From assembly GCA_023079485.1 (NCBI GenBank), contig CM041092.1, forward strand, positions 1 to 64,000: 64,000 nucleotides of DNA, written 5' to 3'. Both the position numbers and the translations under genes were made by a program. Shown here piece by piece: positions 1-10,300 of this stretch; positions within the stretch are counted from its first letter, which is position 1, and each line of letters starts with the position of its first letter. This DNA is from Archilochus colubris. Its lineage: Eukaryota; Chordata; Aves; Apodiformes; Trochilidae. The notes beneath the pieces are model-generated. The model did not search any database and was not told where the DNA came from. It was given only the letters and a program-made list of their open reading frames with translations.

Positions 1-700
1 GGGGTTTTGGGGGGTCTGGGGGGTGAGAGGGTTTGAGGGCTGGGTTGGATCAAGAGGGATTTAGAGAGGTCTTGGGGGAGATTGAGAGGGGTCTAGGAGG
101 GACAAAAGGGGATTTGAGGGAAACTTGGGGAGTCTGAGAGGAACAAGAGGACCCCAGGGTCTGGGGGTTTTGGGGACACTTTGGGGGTTTTGGGGATTTG
201 GGGGGCTTGAGGGGTCTGGGGGACCAAGAGGTGTTTGGGTCTGGGGGCTTGAAGGGGTCTGGAGGGACCAAGGGATTTAGGGGGATTTGGGGTGGGGTGG
301 TTGGGGGGGCTGGGAGGGACCAAGAGGGATTGGGGGGGTCTTGGGGATTTGAAGGGGGGCTGGGAGACCAAGTGGGATTGGGGGAGATTGGGGGTCTGGG
401 AACAAGGGGGATCGGGGGTCTGGGGGGCTTGAAGGTCTGGGAGGGACCAAGTTGGGATTTGGGAGGCTTGAGGGGGTCTGGGGGGACCAAGGTGGATTTG
501 GGGGGCTTGAAGGGTTGGAGGGACCAAGGAGGGGACTTGGGGGGTCTGGGGTCAAGAGGGGATTGGGGGGTCTGGGGGGGGTTTGGGGGAGGGGGGGGTC
601 TGGGAGGTACCAAGTGGGGATTTGGGGGGGGGGTTTGGGTTGGACCAAGAGGGGATTTGGGGGGGGTTTGGGGGGGGGGTTTTGGGGGGGGGGTGTCAGA
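1..700. repeat. G-rich minisatellite (array A)
   Basis: A degenerate tandem repeat of roughly 25-45 bases built from runs such as GGGGATTTGGGGGGTCTGGG and GGACCAAGAGG. The plus strand is dense in G runs, so it has strong G-quadruplex potential. Open frames across it encode only Gly/Trp or Pro-rich low-complexity peptides and are not regarded as genes. It begins before the window. Confidence 0.85.
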
Positions 701-734
701 AATAAGGGGCGTGTCCTGAGCTCAGTTCAGTCCC

Positions 735-740
735 TTTATT
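735..740 (-). terminator. Candidate polyadenylation signal (AATAAA on minus strand)
   Basis: Plus-strand TTTATT reads AATAAA on the minus strand. It lies in a short island of unique sequence between two repeat arrays. It could end a very long POU2F2 3' UTR (stop codon near 7,054) or belong to another minus-strand transcript. Other AATAAA hexamers occur by chance inside the T-rich arrays at 3.7-6.5 kb, so the assignment is weak. Confidence 0.3.
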
Positions 741-899
741 GTCCCCGTCACGTGGTGAAGCTCAAACCAATCAAATCAAAGGAAACGAAAATAAACAAAA
801 AAAAACAAAAAACCCCAAATTTGGGGGATTTAAAACAAAAAAAAACCCCAAATCTCGGCCCCTCCCCCACAGGAGGGGCGATGACGTCACAGCCGCGAC

Positions 900-1865
900 C
901 ACACCCGTGGGGGCGTGGTCAAGGGAAGGGGCGTGGCTAAAGGAGGGGTTAATGGGTGAGGAGTGGGGTGGGCGGGGCTAAAGAAAGGGGCGGGGCTAAG
1001 TGGAGGGGGCGTGGCCAATGAGAAGGGGCGGGGCTAAGCGGAGGGGGCGTGGTCACTGGGAAGGGGCGGGGTTAATGGGTGGGGTGTGGTAAGGGCGTGG
1101 TCAAATAGAAGGGGAGGGGTTAATGGGAGGGGTGGGGTTAAGATGGGAGGGGGCGTGGCCACGGGAAAGGGGTGGGCGGGGTCAATGTGAGGGGCGGGGC
1201 TAGTGGAGGGAGGTGGGGGTTGTGGGTGGGGCTAAAGAGGGCGTGGTCAGAGGGAGGGGCGGGGTTAAAGGTGAGAGGGCGGGGTTAAAGGAAAGAGGCA
1301 GGGGTAAGCCAAGGGAAAAGGGGCGGGGTTAATGGAGATGGATGGAGGGGTGGGTGGGGCTAAAGGGGGCGTGGTCACAAGGTAGGGGCGGGGCTAAACG
1401 GAGGGGCGTGGCCAAGGGAAAAGGGGCGGGGTTAATTGGGATGGTGGAGGGGTGGGTGGGGCCAAAGGGGGCGTGGTCACAGGGAGAGGGGCGGGGTTAA
1501 TGGAGATGGAGGAGTGATGTGGGCGGGGCTAAAAGGGGGCGTGGGCAGAGAAAAGGGGCGGGGTTAATGGGAAGGGGCAAGGTTAGGAGATGGAGTGGGC
1601 GGGGCTAAGAGGGGAGGGGGCGTGGCCACAGGGTAAGGGGCGGTGTTAAGGGGTGAATGGAGGGGGTGGAGCTATGAGGGGGCGTGGTTAAAAGGGGGCG
1701 GAGTTAAGAGTGGCCGAATGGGCGGGGCTACTAGCCAGGGGGGCGTGGCCAAAGGGTTAATGGAGACTGATGGGCGGGGCTAAAGGGGCGTGGTTATGGA
1801 AGGGGCGGGGTCAAAGGGAGGGGGCGTGGCCGCGGGCTGAACCAAAAGAGAAAGGGAGGGGGGAG
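900..1865. repeat. GC-box minisatellite (array B)
   Basis: About 30 degenerate units of about 30-40 bases alternate GGGGCGGGGCTAA-like and GGGGGCGTGGCCA-like cores, matching Sp1/KLF-type GC boxes and CACCC-like motifs. One perfect TGACGTCA occurs just before it, near 880-890. No credible coding frame is seen. Confidence 0.8.
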
Positions 1866-2434
1866 GGGGCGGGGCTTGGGTTTTTTTCCCTTTTTTTTGG
1901 TTTTTTCACCCAATTTTTTTTCTTTTTTTTTTCCCCTAAAAAACGGGGGGGGGAGGGGCGGGGTTTGGGGGGGAGGGGCGGGGTTTGGGGTGGGGGAGGG
2001 GGGGTTTGGGGTGGATTCGTCTTTGGTTTGCTCGGCGCTTTCCCCCCCCCCCAAAAAAAATAAAAATAAATAAAAAAAAAAAAATAAAATTTTTGGGACC
2101 CCCCCGAAAAAAAAAAAAAAAAAAATTTGGGGGGGACCCAAAAAAACCAAAAAAAAACCCAAACTTTGGGGACCCCCCCCCTCGATTTCCTGGGGGGGAC
2201 ACAGAGAGAGGGGGGGGGGGAGGGGCCAAAATGGCCGCCCCAGGGTGGGGGAGGGGCGTGGGGGGGGCGGGGTCTTTGGTTGGTCCATGAGGTATTTGTC
2301 CGGGGGGGGGGAGGGGAAGGGGTTTTGGGGGGGTTTGGGGGGGTTTGGGGGGGTCCCCTGTGACCCCTCCCCCCCCCCTCCTCCCCCCCCCTTTTCTTTG
2401 GCTGCAGGAAAGTTATTTGGTGGGGGGAGGGGCG
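1866..2434. other. Homopolymer-rich spacer
   Basis: Alternating long runs of T, C, A and G with no recognised gene. A short unique stretch near 2,275-2,300 contains minus-strand CAAATACCTCA, which recurs near 3,135 and, as a variant, near 4,330. Confidence 0.6.
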
Positions 2435-3090
2435 GTGACGTCACGGGGAGGGCGGGGCGGGGCTTGATGACGTCAGAAGAGGCGATGGCGGGGGGGTGAT
2501 GACGTCATAGGGGGGGGTCGTTGAGGTGGGGGCGGGGCGGGCGTTGATGACGTCGTAGAGGCCGTCCCGGCGGTGATGACGTCATCGTCGGCGCGTGGCC
2601 GCCCCTTGTGACGTCATCAGAGGCCGCGTGACGTCACCGGAGCCGCTGTGATGTCACAGCCACCACGGTGACGTCATCACGGCGTCGGTGACATCGTCGC
2701 CGCCCCCGTGACGTCATCAAAGCCACCGCGACGTCACCACGCCGTCCCTATGACGTCATCACCACGACCGCTGTGACGTCATCGGAGCCCCCGTGACGTC
2801 ATCGCCACGCCCGTGACGTGATCCTCCTCATCGCCGCCGTCCCCGTGACGTCATCGAAACCGCCGTGACGTCATCAGCGTCGCCCCCGTGACGTCATCGC
2901 CTTCCCCGTGACATCACCGTGCCCGCCGTGACGTCATCACCGCCGTCCCAATGACGTCACCGCCGCCACTGCGACAGTGATGACGTCATCGACGGCATCC
3001 CTGTGACGTCATCACCGGGGCCGCAGCCCGCCGGGCTCCCGGCGTGACGTCGCCTGCCGATGACGTCACCGCCCTCCCGATGACGTCACT
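2435..3090. repeat. CRE palindrome array (TGACGTCA) (array C)
   Basis: A degenerate minisatellite of about 20-35-base units, each centred on TGACGTCATC. By eye there are about 20 perfect TGACGTCA palindromes and roughly eight one-mismatch variants (TGACGTCG, TGACGTGA, TGACATCA, CGACGTCA) in 650 bases. TGACGTCA is the consensus cAMP response element bound by CREB/ATF bZIP dimers. The cores are conserved while the linkers (CGCCGCC, CCACG and similar) vary. It lies about 4 kb downstream of the POU2F2 stop codon. Binding or enhancer function is inferred, not shown. Confidence 0.85.
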
Positions 3091-3279
3091 TCCCCTCCCC
3101 TCCCCCCCATCTTCTTTTTGGTTTCCGGAAGGTTCTGAGGTATTTGCTGCCCCTCCCCCAGCCCCGCGGGGACCCCGTTTTGGGCTCAGAAACGCCGGGT
3201 TTGGGGTTTTTGGGGTTTTGGGGGTTTTTGGTGTCGGGTGCTGAGGTTTTTTGGTGGTTTTTGGTTTGGGTTTTTTGGG

Positions 3280-4250
3280 GCCGTTTTGCTCCTTTTTTTG
3301 GTCTTTTTTTGGTTGCTTTTTGGCTTTTTTTTCCGGCCTTTTTTGGTTTTTTTTTTTTTGTTTCGTTTTTCACCTTTTTTTGGCTTTTTTTCTTCTTTTT
3401 TTTTTTGGTCCTTTTTTTTCCTTTTTCTTCCTTTTTTTTTCTTTTTTCCTTTTTTTCTTTTTTTTTCCTTTTTTTCTTTTTTTTCTTCTTTTTTTCCCTT
3501 TTTTTTCCTTTTTTCCTTTTTTTCCTTTTTTCCTTTTTTCTTTTTTTCCTTTTTTTCTTTTTTTTTTCCTTTTTTCTTTTTCTTCTTTTTTTCTTCTTTT
3601 TTTTCCTTTTTTTCTTTTTTTCCTTTTTTCCTTTTTTTCCTTTTTTTCTTCTTTTTTTTTCCTTTTTTTTCCTTTTTTTCCTTATTTTCCTTTTTCCTTT
3701 TTTTCCTTTATTTTCTTTTTTTTCCTTTTTTTCTTTATTTTCTTTTTTTCCTTTTTTCCTTTTTTCCTTTTTTTCCTTTTTTCTTTTTTCCTTTTTTTCC
3801 TTTTTTCTTTTTTCCTTTTTCCTTTTTTCCTTTTATTCTTTTTTTTCCTTTTTTTCCCTTTTTTTCCTTTTTTCCTTATTTTCCTTTCTTTTTTTCCTTT
3901 CTTTTTTTTCCCCTTTTTTCCTTTTTTTTTATCCTTTTTTCTTTGTTTTTTCTCCTTATTTTCCTTTTTTTTGGGGCATTTTCCATCTTTCCCAAACCTT
4001 TTTTCTCCTTTTTTTCTCTTTTCTTTTTTTTCCCTTTAAATCTCTTTTTTCCTCCATTTTCCTTTTTCCCTTTTTTCCCTTTTTTTCCTTTTTTTCCCCC
4101 TTTTTCCCCTTATTTTTTATATTTTCCCCTCTTTTTTTTCCCTTTTCTTCCATTTTTTCTTCTTTTTTTTTTTCCCATTTTCCCCCTTTTTTCCCTCATT
4201 TCTTTCCCATTCCGGGGTTTTTTTTTTCCTCCATTTTTTGCTGATTTTTG
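3280..4250. repeat. T-rich pyrimidine microsatellite (TTTTTTCC)n
   Basis: Nearly pure pyrimidine on the plus strand, built from variable T5-9CC units. The long open frames of Phe/Leu/Ser (plus) and Lys/Glu/Arg (minus) are composition artefacts. Confidence 0.9.
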
Positions 4251-4459
4251 GTGTTTTTCCCTTATTTTTTTTTCACCTTCTCCCACTTTTTCCTTTCCTT
4301 TTGGGGCAAATCCGGGGGATTTTGGGGCTCCTTGAGGTATCTGTTGGGTTTTTGGTTTCCGGGGGGGTTCAGGCACTGCGGGGGGGGCGGGTTTGGGCTT
4401 TTTGGTCTCAGTTCGGTTCAGGGGGGGGGAGGGGGAAAAATTTCCCCTTTTGGGGCTTT

Positions 4460-6780
4460 TTTTGGTTCCTTTTTTTTTTTTTTTTTTTTTGCCGATTTTT
4501 CCCTTTTTTTTTCTTTTTTTCTTCTTTTTTTTCCCTTTTTTTCCCTTTTTTCCTCCTTTTCTTCTCCTTTTTTTCCTCCTTTTTTTTTCTTCATCCTTTT
4601 CCTTTTTCCTCCTTTTTTTATTTTCCTTTTTCCCTCCTTTCCTTTTTCTCTTTTTCCTTTTTCCTCCTTTTTTTTCCTCCTTTCCTTTTCCTCCTTTTCC
4701 TTTTTCCTCTTCTTCTTTTTTCCCCTTTTCCTCCTTTTTTTCCTTCTTTTCCTCCTTTTTTCCTCCTTTTTCCCTTTTCCTCTTTTCTTTCTTTTCCTTT
4801 TTCCCCTTCTTTTTCCCAACTTTTTTCCTCCTTTTCTTTTTTCCTCTTTTTTCCTTTTTCCTCTTCTTTTTTCCTCCTTTTTTCCCTCCTTTTCTTCTTT
4901 CCTTTTTCCCTTCTTTTCCCTTTTTTCCTCCTTTTTCCCTCTTTTTTTCCTCCTTTTCCTTCCTCTTTTTCCTTCTTTTTTTTTCCTCCTCTTTTTCCTC
5001 TTTTTTTCCTTTTTTCCTCCTTTTCCCTCCTCTTTTTCCTCCTTTGTTTTTCCTCCTTTTTTCCTCTTTTTTTCCCTCCTTTTCCTCCCTCTTTTCCCTT
5101 CTTTTTTTTCCTCCTTTTTTCCTTTCTTTTTTCCTCCTTTTTCCCTTTTCCTCTTTTATTTCTTTTCCTTTTTCCCTCTTCTTTTCCCCAACTTTTTCCT
5201 CCTTTTCTTTTCCTTTTTTTCCTCCTTTTTCCCTCTTTTTTTCCCTCCTTTTCCTTTCTCTTTTTCCTTCTTTTTTTTTCCTCCTTTTTTCCTCTTCTTT
5301 TCCTCCTTTTCCTTTTTCCTCTTCTTCTTTTTTCCTCCTTTTCCTTCCTCTTTTTCTTCCTTTTTTTCCCACCTTTTTTCCTCCTTTTTTTCCTCTTTTC
5401 CTCTTTTTCTTCTTCTTTTTTCCTCCTTTTCTTCTTTCCTCTTTTTTTTCCCTTCTTTTCCCTTTTTTCCTCCTTTTTCCCTCTTTTCTTTTTCCTCCTT
5501 TTCCTTCCTCTTTTCCCTTCTTTTTTTCCTCCTTTTTTCCTCCTTTTTCCCTTTTCCTCTTTTATTTCTTTTCCTTTTTCCCCTCTTCTTTTTCCCAACT
5601 TTTCCCTCCTTTTCTTTTCCTTTTTTTCCTCCTTTTTCCCTCTTTTTTTTCCCTCCTTTTCCTTTCTCTTTTTCCTTCTTTTTTTTTCCTCCTTTTTCCT
5701 CTTTTTCCTCCTTTTTTTTCCTCCTTTTTTCCTCTTCTTTTCCTCCTTTTCCTTTTTCCTCTTCTTCTTTTTTCCTCCTTTTCCTTCCTCTTTTTCTTCC
5801 TTTTTTTCCTCCTTTTTTCCTCCTTTTTTCCTCTTTCCCTCTTTTTCTTTTTCTTCTTTTTTCCTCCTTTTCTTCTTTCCTCTTTTTTTTTGCTTCTTTT
5901 CCCTTTTTTCCTCCTTTTTCCCTCTTTTTTTCCTCCTTTTCCTTCCTCTTTTTCCTTCTCTTTTTTTCCTCCTTTTTCCCTTTTCCTCTTTTATTTCTTT
6001 TCCTTTTTCCCTCTTCTTTTCCCCAACTTTTCCCTCCTTTTCTTTTCCTTTTTTCCCTCCTTTTTTCCTCTTTTTTTTCCCTCCTTTTCCTTTCTCTTTT
6101 TCCTTCTTTTTTTTCTCCTTTTTCCTCCTTTTTTCCTTTTCCTTTTTCCTCCTTTTTTCTTTTCCTTTTTTCCTCTTCTTTTCCTCCTTTTCCTTCCTTT
6201 TTTTCCTCCTTTTTTCCTCCTCTTTTTCCTTCTTTTTTTTTCCTCCTTTTTCCCTTTTCCTCTTTTATTTCTTTTCCTTTTTCCCTCTTCTTTTTCCCAA
6301 CTTTTCCCTCCTTTTCTTTTCCTTTTTTTCCTCCTTTTTCCCTCTTTTTTTTTCCCTCCTTTTCCTTTCTCTTTTCCCTTCTTTTTTTTCCTCCTTTTTC
6401 CTCCTTTTTTCCTTTTCCTTTTTCCTCCTTTTTATTTTCCTTTTTTCCTCTTCTTTTCCTCCTTTTCCTTCCTTTTTCCTCCTTTTTTTTTCCTTCTTTT
6501 TCCCTTTTCCTCTTTTATTTCTTTTCCTTTTTCCCCTCTTCTTTTCCCCAACTTTTTCCTCCTTTTCTTTTCCTTCTTTTTTCCTTTTTTCCTCCTTTTT
6601 TCCTCTTTCCTTTTTCCTCCTTTTCTTCCTCTTTTTCCTCCTTTTTTTCCCTCCTCTTTTTTCCCTTTTTCCCCTTTTTTCCCCCTTTTCCCCTCCCCCC
6701 TCATTTCCCTCTTTCTCCCTTTTTTCTTTTTTCCCATTTTCTCCCTTTTTCCCCCCATTTTCCTCCCTTTCCCATTCTCC
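4460..6780. repeat. Pyrimidine tract with higher-order units (CCTTTTTCCTCC)n (array D)
   Basis: About 2.3 kb of almost uninterrupted C/T. A larger unit marked by CCTCTTTTATTTCTTTTCC recurs near 5,150, 5,550, 5,985, 6,258 and 6,510, usually followed by CCCAACTTTTTCC, so a higher-order repeat of about 250-430 bases is superimposed. Mirror-symmetric polypyrimidine of this length can form triplex (H-)DNA. Between 4,251 and 4,459 lies about 200 bases of unique sequence. Confidence 0.9.
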
Positions 6781-7053
6781 TTTTCCCCCCCCCCAAATTC
6801 CCAGATTCCAGCAGAAAATCCCAGAATCCTTTGGGCTCAGCTCGGGGGGATTTTGGTGTAAAATCCTCATTTTTAGGATTTTTGGTTTTTTTCCCCTTCC
6901 CCCTTTCCCCCATCATTAATTAGGGGGGTCCATTAAATTAATTAAAGGGGAGGAGGCTCCCCCTCCCCCACCCCCATTGGGGTTTTTTTGGTTTTTTTTT
7001 TTTTTGGGGTTTTCGTTTTGGTCAGTAGCTCGTGCTGGGGGTTGAAGTCTCCC
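6781..7053 (-). other. POU2F2: POU2F2 3' untranslated region, proximal part
   Basis: Unique sequence directly downstream (minus strand) of the POU2F2 stop codon, with T- and C-rich runs. No clear poly(A) signal is seen here. Confidence 0.5.
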
Positions 7054-7310
7054 CTATTCATCCCCCGGGGGGGTCTGGGGGGGGGTGGGGGGGGGCTCGG
7101 AGCTGCAGGAGGAGCAGGAGGGGGATGGGGATGGGGGAGGGGCGAGGGGGGGGACCCCCAATAAGGGGAGGGGGCCCTGGTTGAGGAAAAGGGGGGGGGA
7201 CACCAAGGAGGGGGCGCTGGGGGTCCCGCCCCCCCCCCCAGGACCCCCACCCCCCCCCAGCACCTCAAGGCTTGGGGGGGGCAGGGGGAGGGGCCCCCCC
7301 GTGGCAAAGG
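7054..7310 (-). CDS. POU2F2: POU2F2 terminal coding exon
   Basis: CAG acceptor (7,311-7,313) after a long pyrimidine tract; 84 codons and a TAG stop at 7,054-7,056. It begins [15 protein letters not shown], continues with a Gly-rich stretch, then [18 protein letters not shown] and a Pro/Ser-rich end. ATGGPLPL and PPLFLN correspond to the ASGG-LP and PLFLNP blocks of OCT1-type C-termini, so this bird gene has the long C-terminal form. Confidence 0.82.
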
Positions 7311-10300
7311 CTGCGGGAGAAAAAGGGGGAGGGGGCGTCAGGGGGGGAGGGGAGACCCCCACCCATGGGACCCCCACCCATAAACCCCCAAATTAGAGGA
7401 CCCCCACCCATAGGACCCCCATAGATTCCCCCTCATGACCCCACCCATGGGACCCCACCCATGGGACACCCCCAATCCCCCACCCCTGAGGACCCAAAAT
7501 GGGGGTGGGGGGCATTCTGAGGACCCCCCCACCCAGGACCCCCACCCTGACCCCCCACCCATGAGACCCCCACCCACACCCTGAGGACCCTAAACTGGGG
7601 GGCATTTTGAGACCCCCACCCATGACCCCCTCCCCCACCCATGAGACCCCCACCCATGAGACCCCCCAATCCCCACCCATGAGACCCATGAGGACCCTAA
7701 ACTGGGGGGCCATTTAGGGCCCCCACCCATAGGACCCTCCCCACCCCATGAGACCCCCATGGGCCCCACCCATGAGACCCTCACCTTAGGACCCCACCCA
7801 TAAGACCCCCCACCCAGGACCCCATGACCCCATGGGAACCTAAACTGGGGGCATTTTGGGGACCACCCCCCACCCATAGGACCCCCACCCATGAACCCTC
7901 CCCATGGGACCCCCACCCATAGGACCCTCCCCATCCCATGGCCCCACGTAGGACCCCCACCCATTACCTCCCACCCATAGGACCCCCCCATTAACCCCAC
8001 CCATGGGCCCCCACCCATTACCCCCTCCCTACCCCCCACCCATGACCCCCACCCATGAAACCCCACCCACAGGACCTCCCCATTAGCCCCCACCCATAGG
8101 ACCCCCCACACCCATGACCCCCACCCATGAGACCCCCATAATCTCCCTAATGAAGGGGACCCCCACCCATGAGACAGGGACCCTAAACTGGGGGGGTCAT
8201 TTGGGGACCCCCACCCATGGGACCCCCCCCCACCTTTGATGCCCCCCATGGGGTTGGTTCCCATCAGCCCCGGGGGGACCCCCAGAACGGAGCCGCTGGA
8301 AAACAAAATGGGGGGATAAGAAGGAGGGGTTTTTAGGGCCCCCCCTCAGATTTTTGGGGGCATTTTGGGGCATTTTGGGTTTTTTGGGGGGGTCCCGGAC
8401 TCACCCAGCGCCGAGGCCCAAGGGGGGGGTGGGGGTTGTGCTGTGCGGGGGGGGGGGCGGCGTCGGGACCCCCCCGGCAGAGGGGGGGGGAGGGGGAGGG
8501 GCTCCTGGGGGGGGGGGGAAGGAAAACGGAAATATTGGGGTCCAACAGAACCACCCGGAACCGACAGAACCCAACAGGACCCAACAGAACCCAACAGAAC
8601 CCGACAGAACCCAACAGAACCCAACAGACCCAACAGAACCCAACAGAACCCAGCAGAACCCAACAGAACCCAACAGGACCCAACAGAACCCAACAGAACC
8701 CAACAGAACCCAACAGAACCCAACAGAACCCAACAGAACCCAACAGAACCCAACAGAACCCAACAGAACCCAACAGAACCCGACAGAACCCAACAGAACC
8801 CAATAGAACCCAACAGAACCCAACAGAACCACCCGGAACCGACAGAACCCAACAGAACCCAACAGAACCCAACAGAAACCGACAGAACCCAACAGAACCC
8901 AACAGGACCCAACAGAACCCAACAGAACCCAACAGAACCCAACAGAACCCAACAGAACCACCCGGAACCGACAGAACCCGACAGAACCCAACAGGACCCA
9001 ACAGAACCCAACAGAACCCAACAGAACCCAACAGAACCGACAGAACCCAACAGAACCCAACAGAACCACCCGGAACCGACAGAACCCAACAGAACTCAAC
9101 AGAACCTAACAGAACCCAACAGGACCCAACAGAACCCACAGAACCCGACAGAACCCAACAGAACCAACAGAATCCAACAGAACCCAACAGACCCAACAGA
9201 ACCCAACAGAACCCAACAGAACCACCCGGAACCGACAGAACCCAACAGGACCCAACAGAACCCGACAGAACCCAACAGAACCCAACAGGACCCAACAGGA
9301 CCCAACAGAACCCAACAGAACCCAACAGAACCCAACAGAACCCAACAGGACCCAACAGAACCCAACAGGACCCAACAGAACCCGACAGAACCCAACAGAA
9401 CCCAACAGGACCCAACAGAACCCGACAGAACTCAACAGAACCCAACAGAACCCGACAGAACCCAACAGGACCCAACAGAACCCAACAGGACCCAACAGAA
9501 CCCAACAGACCCAGCAGAACCCAACAGAACCCGACAGAACCCAACAGAACCACCCGGAACCGACAGAACCCAACAGAACCCAACAGAACCCAACAGAACC
9601 CAACAGAACCCAACAGAACCCAACAGAACCAACAGAACCCACAGAACCCAACAGAACCGACAGAACCCAACAGAACCCAACAGAACCCAACAGAACCCAA
9701 CAGAACCCACAGAACCCAACAGAACCCAACAGAACCCAACAGAACCGACAGAACCCAACAGAACCCAACAGAACCCAACAGAACCCAACAGAACCCCCGG
9801 AACCGACAGAACCCAACAGAACCCACAGAACCCAACAGAACCCAACAGAACCCAACAGAACCCAACAGAACCCAACAGGACCCAACAGAACCCAACAGAA
9901 CCCACAGAACCCAACAGAACCCACAGACCCAACAGAACCACCCGAACCACAGAACCCAACAGAACCCACAGAACCCAACAGAACCCACAGAACCCAACAG
10001 AACCCAACAGAACCCAACAGAACCCAACAGGACCCAACAGAACCCAACAGGACCCAACAGAACCCAACAGAACCCAACAGAACCCAACAGAACCCACAGA
10101 ACCCAACAGAACCCAACAGAACCCAACAGAACCCAACAGACCCAACAGGACCCAACAGAACCCAACAGAACCCAACAGAACCCAACTGAACCCAACAGAA
10201 CCCAACAGAACCCCCATACTCAACAGAACCAACAGAACCCAACAGAACCCGACAGAACCCAACAGGACCCAACAGAACCCAACAGACCCGGCAGAACCCA

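Noticed and set aside
3144..6923. Very long Phe/Leu/Ser ORFs on plus and Lys/Glu/Arg ORFs on minus
   Set aside because: They are by-products of a C/T-only tract lacking stop codons; overlapping frames on one strand are equally open and there is no domain or start context.
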